NCBI RefSeq assembly: GCF_964204645.1
Contig: NC_134032.1
Coordinates: 870,501 to 934,500, forward strand
DNA: 64,000 nt
Direction of reading: 5' to 3'
From: Tubulanus polymorphus
Taxonomy: Eukaryota > Nemertea > Palaeonemertea > Tubulaniformes > Tubulanidae
Shown here piece after piece: positions 60,059 through 64,000 of this stretch. Positions within the stretch are counted from its first letter, which is position 1; each line of letters opens with the position of its first letter. Position numbers and translations under genes: made by a program. The notes beneath the pieces were generated by a model. It saw only the letters and a list, made by a program, of their open reading frames with translations, was not told the DNA's origin and did not search any database.

Positions 60059-60782
60059 GTTACGAGTTTAACCCCAACACAAGTTTAAAACAAACCAACA
60101 AATAACTGATGACTGATTGATGTGATCTCCTCTCCTCACCGACGACCGAGGTGAAATCTCCTCCGTTATAAAATGATCTTCTTCGGATTCACGATTAAAC
60201 TGCTAACAAATAGTTCACTCAGTTGTATTCACTGCGATTAACTGATTCCTAAAATTGGCGATAAAATACCGTCAGTGTCACCGCTGCACAAGGGCGAGTA
60301 CTGGATCGTAGAGCGGCTGCCGTTGAATGTGTTTGATCGGGTTTGACGAGCCGGTTTTAATTCGACACAGACTCAAGATGGCGTTTCACAAGAGAGGGCG
60401 CCACCAAACGACAGCTTCACAAACGTTCCACATCAGGAGCGCTCCGTCCAGGTTCGAGGTGGTACCGCTAGTAGGATGGCTTAGCGTTTGTTTTTGAATT
60501 GTTACCGGGTGGACGAATTCACGAAAATTGGCCCAGATGTTGATACAAACCTAACTATCAATTTTAGAAGCCGGGAGCCGGCGGGCTCTCCATCGGGATC
60601 CAATTTTTACGTTTCCTTGGCAATAGTTAGTTACCTAATCGTTGGTGGTAAGCTTTTTATAATCGGATGGGCTTATACCAACCAATATCCGATCGTGAAA
60701 CTAAACCACAGACAGGTTACTGACTACCATGGCAACTGAATGGAAATCCTATTATATTTCAGATGTATATAAGGAATAGGAA
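60059..60782. other. 5' flank of the caspase gene
   Basis: Probable promoter and 5' UTR of the minus-strand gene; no TATA box stands out. A plus-strand frame at 60488-60739 with a hydrophobic stretch has no ATG and no splice support, so it is not called. Confidence 0.4.
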
Positions 60783-61436
60783 CACGATAGGTAAAACACA
60801 ATATCCGTGTTGACGCGATGAGGAGAGAATCCCACAATGATAATAAAAAGTCCGAAAATGAAACTTCGAGATAGTAGTTTATTCAACGTTTCGACTATAT
60901 CCTAATAGTCATCTTCAGGAATAATGAGATACTACAGAAATTATGAGTAAACCTTAACAATGGTTTTTCACCCCATAATAAACTTATATCAAAATTCCTC
61001 TGTAAACTGGTTAAACTCAACACTTGATTTCCCCTTTGATTATTTGTTATTTGTTCTCTCATCAATTTCGTCTCTGACTTAACTTGTATTCACCTTTGTT
61101 TTAAGTGCCCCCTAGTTTGTCTTTCTTTTTACTACTGACTTTAAGTTTCATTTATATTTATACTCACTATTGTTGTTTATAATCACCCCTTAGTTTGCTT
61201 CCCTTTAATCTATTTTAGCGTGTAACTGTTTCTACGTTAATTTTCCTTTAGTTTGTATCATCTCTGATTACTTGAATTAGTCTCTTTGTCCCTGGATTGT
61301 ATATATATCTCATAATTTCTGTAGTATCTCATTATTCCTGAAGATGACTATTAGGATATAGTCGAAACGTTGAATAAACTACTATCTCGAAGTTTCATTT
61401 TCGGACTTTTTATTATCATTGTGGGATTCTCTCCTC
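60783..61436. mobile_element. Penelope-like inverted-repeat element, copy 3 (other subfamily)
   Basis: Arms of about 130 bp: 60819-60950 (TGAGGAGAGAATCCCACAAT, CGAGATAGTAGTTTATTC, CGTTTCGACTATATCCTAAT) and its complement at about 61305-61436. One side carries an extra tail of about 36 bp (60783-60818). Flanked by AAGGAATAGGAA on both sides (60771-60782 and 61437-61448), a 12-bp target duplication. Inverted terminal repeats with a one-sided extension and a long target duplication fit the pseudo-LTR arrangement of Penelope-like elements. No reverse transcriptase inside. Confidence 0.8.
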
Positions 61437-61448
61437 AAGGAATAGGAA

Positions 61449-63100
61449 ATTATAGAAAATTATTGAAATTTAGTCACATATTTATTCCAAAATAGATTTA
61501 GATCATTCCATACCTTCCTTGTACATGTTTTAAAAATGTATCCGTTATTTGAAACGATTAATGGAACTTGTGGTTAAGGATGCATCACAGAAAATGAAAC
61601 ACTTCCATCAATATAGCCTAACATATAGCCTTATGATGGTTATGGTTTTTAAATAACATGTCCCATTCGTTAAATTGTTTAGTCAGTATAACAAATGCGC
61701 AGAGAGAATCTGAGTGTCAGTGTTATATCGCTATCGGACACACGCCCATGCTTTTCGCAAATCTCTCAATGTTCAGTGAAATGGCGGTGCGCAGTGGGAG
61801 ACCCCTTTGGCTCAAACTCAAGCGGTTAGAGATCAGTCGTCAAGAAAGATATTCAAAAAATGTCAACGCAGGCCCTTAAAGCAAATAACATTCTTTAACC
61901 TCAGTAAAAATGGGAAATCTAGCTTTAATAACCACTTAGATATTTTAAAATCAATAAAAAACCGTAATTTTTTGACGCGCAGTTAAAATATGCAGTCCTT
62001 GGCTTCACATCGTTACTGCTCTTAATTCTTGCGATCAAAAAAATCCAAGAATCACCGGCAAATATCTGCATTTCATTTCCTTTAAAATGGTCTATGAATT
62101 AAGTTAATCAAGCAAGGGACTGCAGAGCGATTTGATATTCAATCTAAACTTATATTTTAAAAATGAGCGCAAATTATCGCAACAATGGGGACCTCGAGAG
62201 ACCGCCACAAAATGGTGCCTAGAAACTGGAAACGTCTTTATTAGGTCAGTAAACTTCTTTATTAGGTCAGTAGGTCAGTCGCGAATTAGGCGACATTGTC
62301 CATATCTTCGTCACGCCCAAAGTAACATATACGAGTAGTTTGAATTGGTCAGTAGTAGTCAGTGATGGTCAGAGATGGCCAGTTTATGAATTTGCAATAA
62401 TGAATCCTTAGTAGTCTAAAAACAAACGATGACTTGAACAATTTCCGATATTCGAAGTCAAACGTTCAGACTCGGGGATCATATCTCAATTTGGTCAGTT
62501 TCTGACCGTCCCGGTGTCACCATTGTGGTCTACAGCTGAAATGAAATATTTGTAGATAACCGACGAAGAGGCCCAAAAGCACAAGTCCCTGACTGGAAAA
62601 GGTAGTCTCTCGATGAACGAAACCAAATCGGACAGGAAAATTAATTTGGAAAAGCCACTGGTTTTTCTACGAAGCCCACGCGATGGCGTATTGGTATATC
62701 GTGTATGAAATCTTTTTAAAACACCATAATACATGAAGTGATAAGCATCATACCGCATCCCCCCCCCCGCAAAGAGGGGTTATATAGTTCAGCAAACCGC
62801 AGTTTACATTGGCCTATCTAGACTAACCTCCATCGTTCGGGCAGTCGGGCAAACCGGAAAACTCACCATAGAGTAGTTGATTGGAGCATACCGAATTGAG
62901 TGAAGATGTGGACATTCCTGACACAGATTAAAGTGCTTGATTCAATTCAATGAAAACTTTACATCTGAATCGAGTCTCGCACACCGGCGATTATGAATAA
63001 TTAATTGGGAAGTTAATTGATTGCTGCAGATTTCTAGCGAATATAACCATTACATAATCGTTATTCCCTAATGAACAAAGCCTCGGTAAAAAAAAACTCC
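61449..63100. other. Intergenic, with an old transposon copy
   Basis: The interval 61765-62250 matches the interior of the 39671-41147 element in inverted orientation (AACTCAAGCGGTTAGAGATC, AGATATTCAAAAAATGTCAA, CGCAAATTATCGCAACAATG). A run of C at 62760-62768 follows. No gene recognised. Confidence 0.55.
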
Positions 63101-63125
63101 GTTATTGTCAGGTCTAATATCTGCA

Positions 63126-63786
63126 ATGAGGTCCTTTAATGGCTGCCTAGTAGGTTTTATATTCACCGCTCTGATCTGCTGTATACGTTACCCATGCCGG
63201 GCACTGCCGCAACAGCAGCGGCGGCAGATGTCGCTTAACCGGTCTACGGCGGGCACTGGTGCGAGATTGTCCGTTTCGGCGACCGTTACAAATTTGAAAT
63301 CACGGTTACGATGTTCGGAAGCGTGCACCTTGCGAGCGGATTGCCGTGCGATGAGCTTCACGCGTCGCGGTGCGAAATCATCCGTTTGTCAACTTTTTCG
63401 TAACAAAATTCGTTGATTTTGACGACTGCTTGTTTTGGTTCATCGAGATTTTGGAAGTAACTATACCATCAGGGGCTGAACATTATTTTTTTCATTTCTC
63501 ATATTTTAGGGGTTATATTCTAGAACATTTAGAATTTCTATTCCTATTTTCATTGATTTAGTCTACACGCACATAGGGGGGCGCTTTAATCGATGGTAAG
63601 TGGAAATGGAAAACTTCGAACGTTTCGATAGACTACGATTACTGGACCGACGGCGAACCGAATGACGACCCGAATTCGGGTCCGATCTGTTTATCCCTGT
63701 TGAACGGCGAACTGACTTGGATCGACGTGAAATGTAACAACCCTGCTGAAACATGGCCGTTCGTGTGCGAAAAAGTGCACGGTTAA
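63126..63786 (+). CDS. Secreted PAN/Apple plus partial C-type lectin gene
   Basis: Exon 1 starts at ATG 63126 and runs to about 63395-63410. It has a signal peptide (MRSFNGCLVGFIFTALICCI) and a PAN/Apple-like segment (TNLKSRLRCSEACTLRADCR, SSVCQLF). The last exon, 63577-63786, follows acceptor CACATAG and encodes the C-terminal half of a C-type lectin domain: GKWKWK, YWTDGEPNDD with the EPN sugar-specificity motif, LTWIDVKC (Ca-site WND-like), and PFVCEK, then stop. The first half of the lectin fold (usual CPxxW and WxxA...C elements) is not found in the ~180 bases between them, and the exon 1 donor phase does not obviously match. Either exons are missing, the lectin is truncated, or two genes adjoin. 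Likely extracellular carbohydrate binding, by family. Confidence 0.7.
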
Positions 63787-63794
63787 AACGCCGC

Positions 63795-63800
63795 AATAAA
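63795..63800 (+). terminator. Polyadenylation signal AATAAA
   Basis: AATAAA eight bases after the lectin stop codon (63784-63786). Position and sequence fit a cleavage/polyadenylation signal, which would leave a very short 3' UTR. Confidence 0.55.
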
Positions 63801-64000
63801 CAAAGTTGTTTCCAATTTATCGCGATAACATTCATATTTCTCACGACATCGTAGAATTTATAATTCACGAATTTGAAATCGAATGTAGATATAGTCAAAT
63901 CGCTCGGCAAATTCGTTTCGCGATTTGTCGCCGCTGTCGTAATTGCCTCAAATTTTGTGAATATTTTTTCTTGCTTCGCAAAACTAAGCGCGGAGTACGC

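Noticed and set aside
60488-60739. 83-codon plus-strand frame with a hydrophobic stretch
   Set aside because: It begins at TTG, has no ATG and no splice sites I can support.

Overview
The window is animal genomic DNA. It has spliced genes with GT/AG introns, an invertebrate-style gene set, very dense mini- and microsatellites, and many miniature DNA transposons, tRNA-derived SINE pieces, and LINE and Penelope-like fragments. The GATA4/5/6-type factor, the animal caspase, the CUB/PLAT receptor and the PAN plus C-type lectin gene point to a marine invertebrate, perhaps a lophotrochozoan such as a mollusc. The phylum is inference from general character, not a diagnostic gene.

Layout: (1) 1-5.0 kb, plus strand: the last three exons of a GATA4/5/6-class transcription factor. 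(2) 5.0-8.4 kb: non-coding, with tRNA-like remnants and two tandem arrays. (3) 8.4-24.1 kb: a satellite whose ~69-bp monomer carries a tRNA T-arm/B-box motif. It is interrupted 23 times by a 176-bp foldback palindrome, starts next to a tRNA-like SINE head, and is flanked by inverted copies of an unrelated 47-bp tandem repeat. (4) 37.9-25.9 kb, minus strand: a complete 20-exon gene for a predicted 826-residue type I membrane receptor (signal peptide, 2 CUB, 3 PLAT-like modules, duplicated Ser/Thr stalk exon, one membrane segment, tyrosine-rich tail). All exon phases agree. (5) 38-56 kb: mostly mobile-element debris (Penelope-like and LINE fragments, a THAP-like fragment, foldback and TIR elements, a SINE, minisatellites), with one unidentified possible exon near 46 kb. 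(6) 60.1-56.4 kb, minus strand: a four-exon, 557-residue protein fusing a beta-propeller-like N-terminus to a caspase domain. The QACRG cysteine motif and S1-pocket residues are intact, but no catalytic SHG motif is visible. (7) 60.8-61.4 kb: a Penelope-like inverted-repeat element. (8) 63.1-63.8 kb, plus strand: a secreted PAN/Apple exon followed by the C-terminal half of a C-type lectin domain.

No operon logic applies. The receptor, the caspase and the lectin are all of kinds often found in expanded innate-immunity or cell-surface families of invertebrates, but nothing in the sequence shows that they act together. The three most notable items are the array of seven in-frame duplicated splice donors in the receptor gene, the propeller-caspase fusion that seems to lack its catalytic histidine, and the tRNA-T-arm satellite with embedded foldback units.
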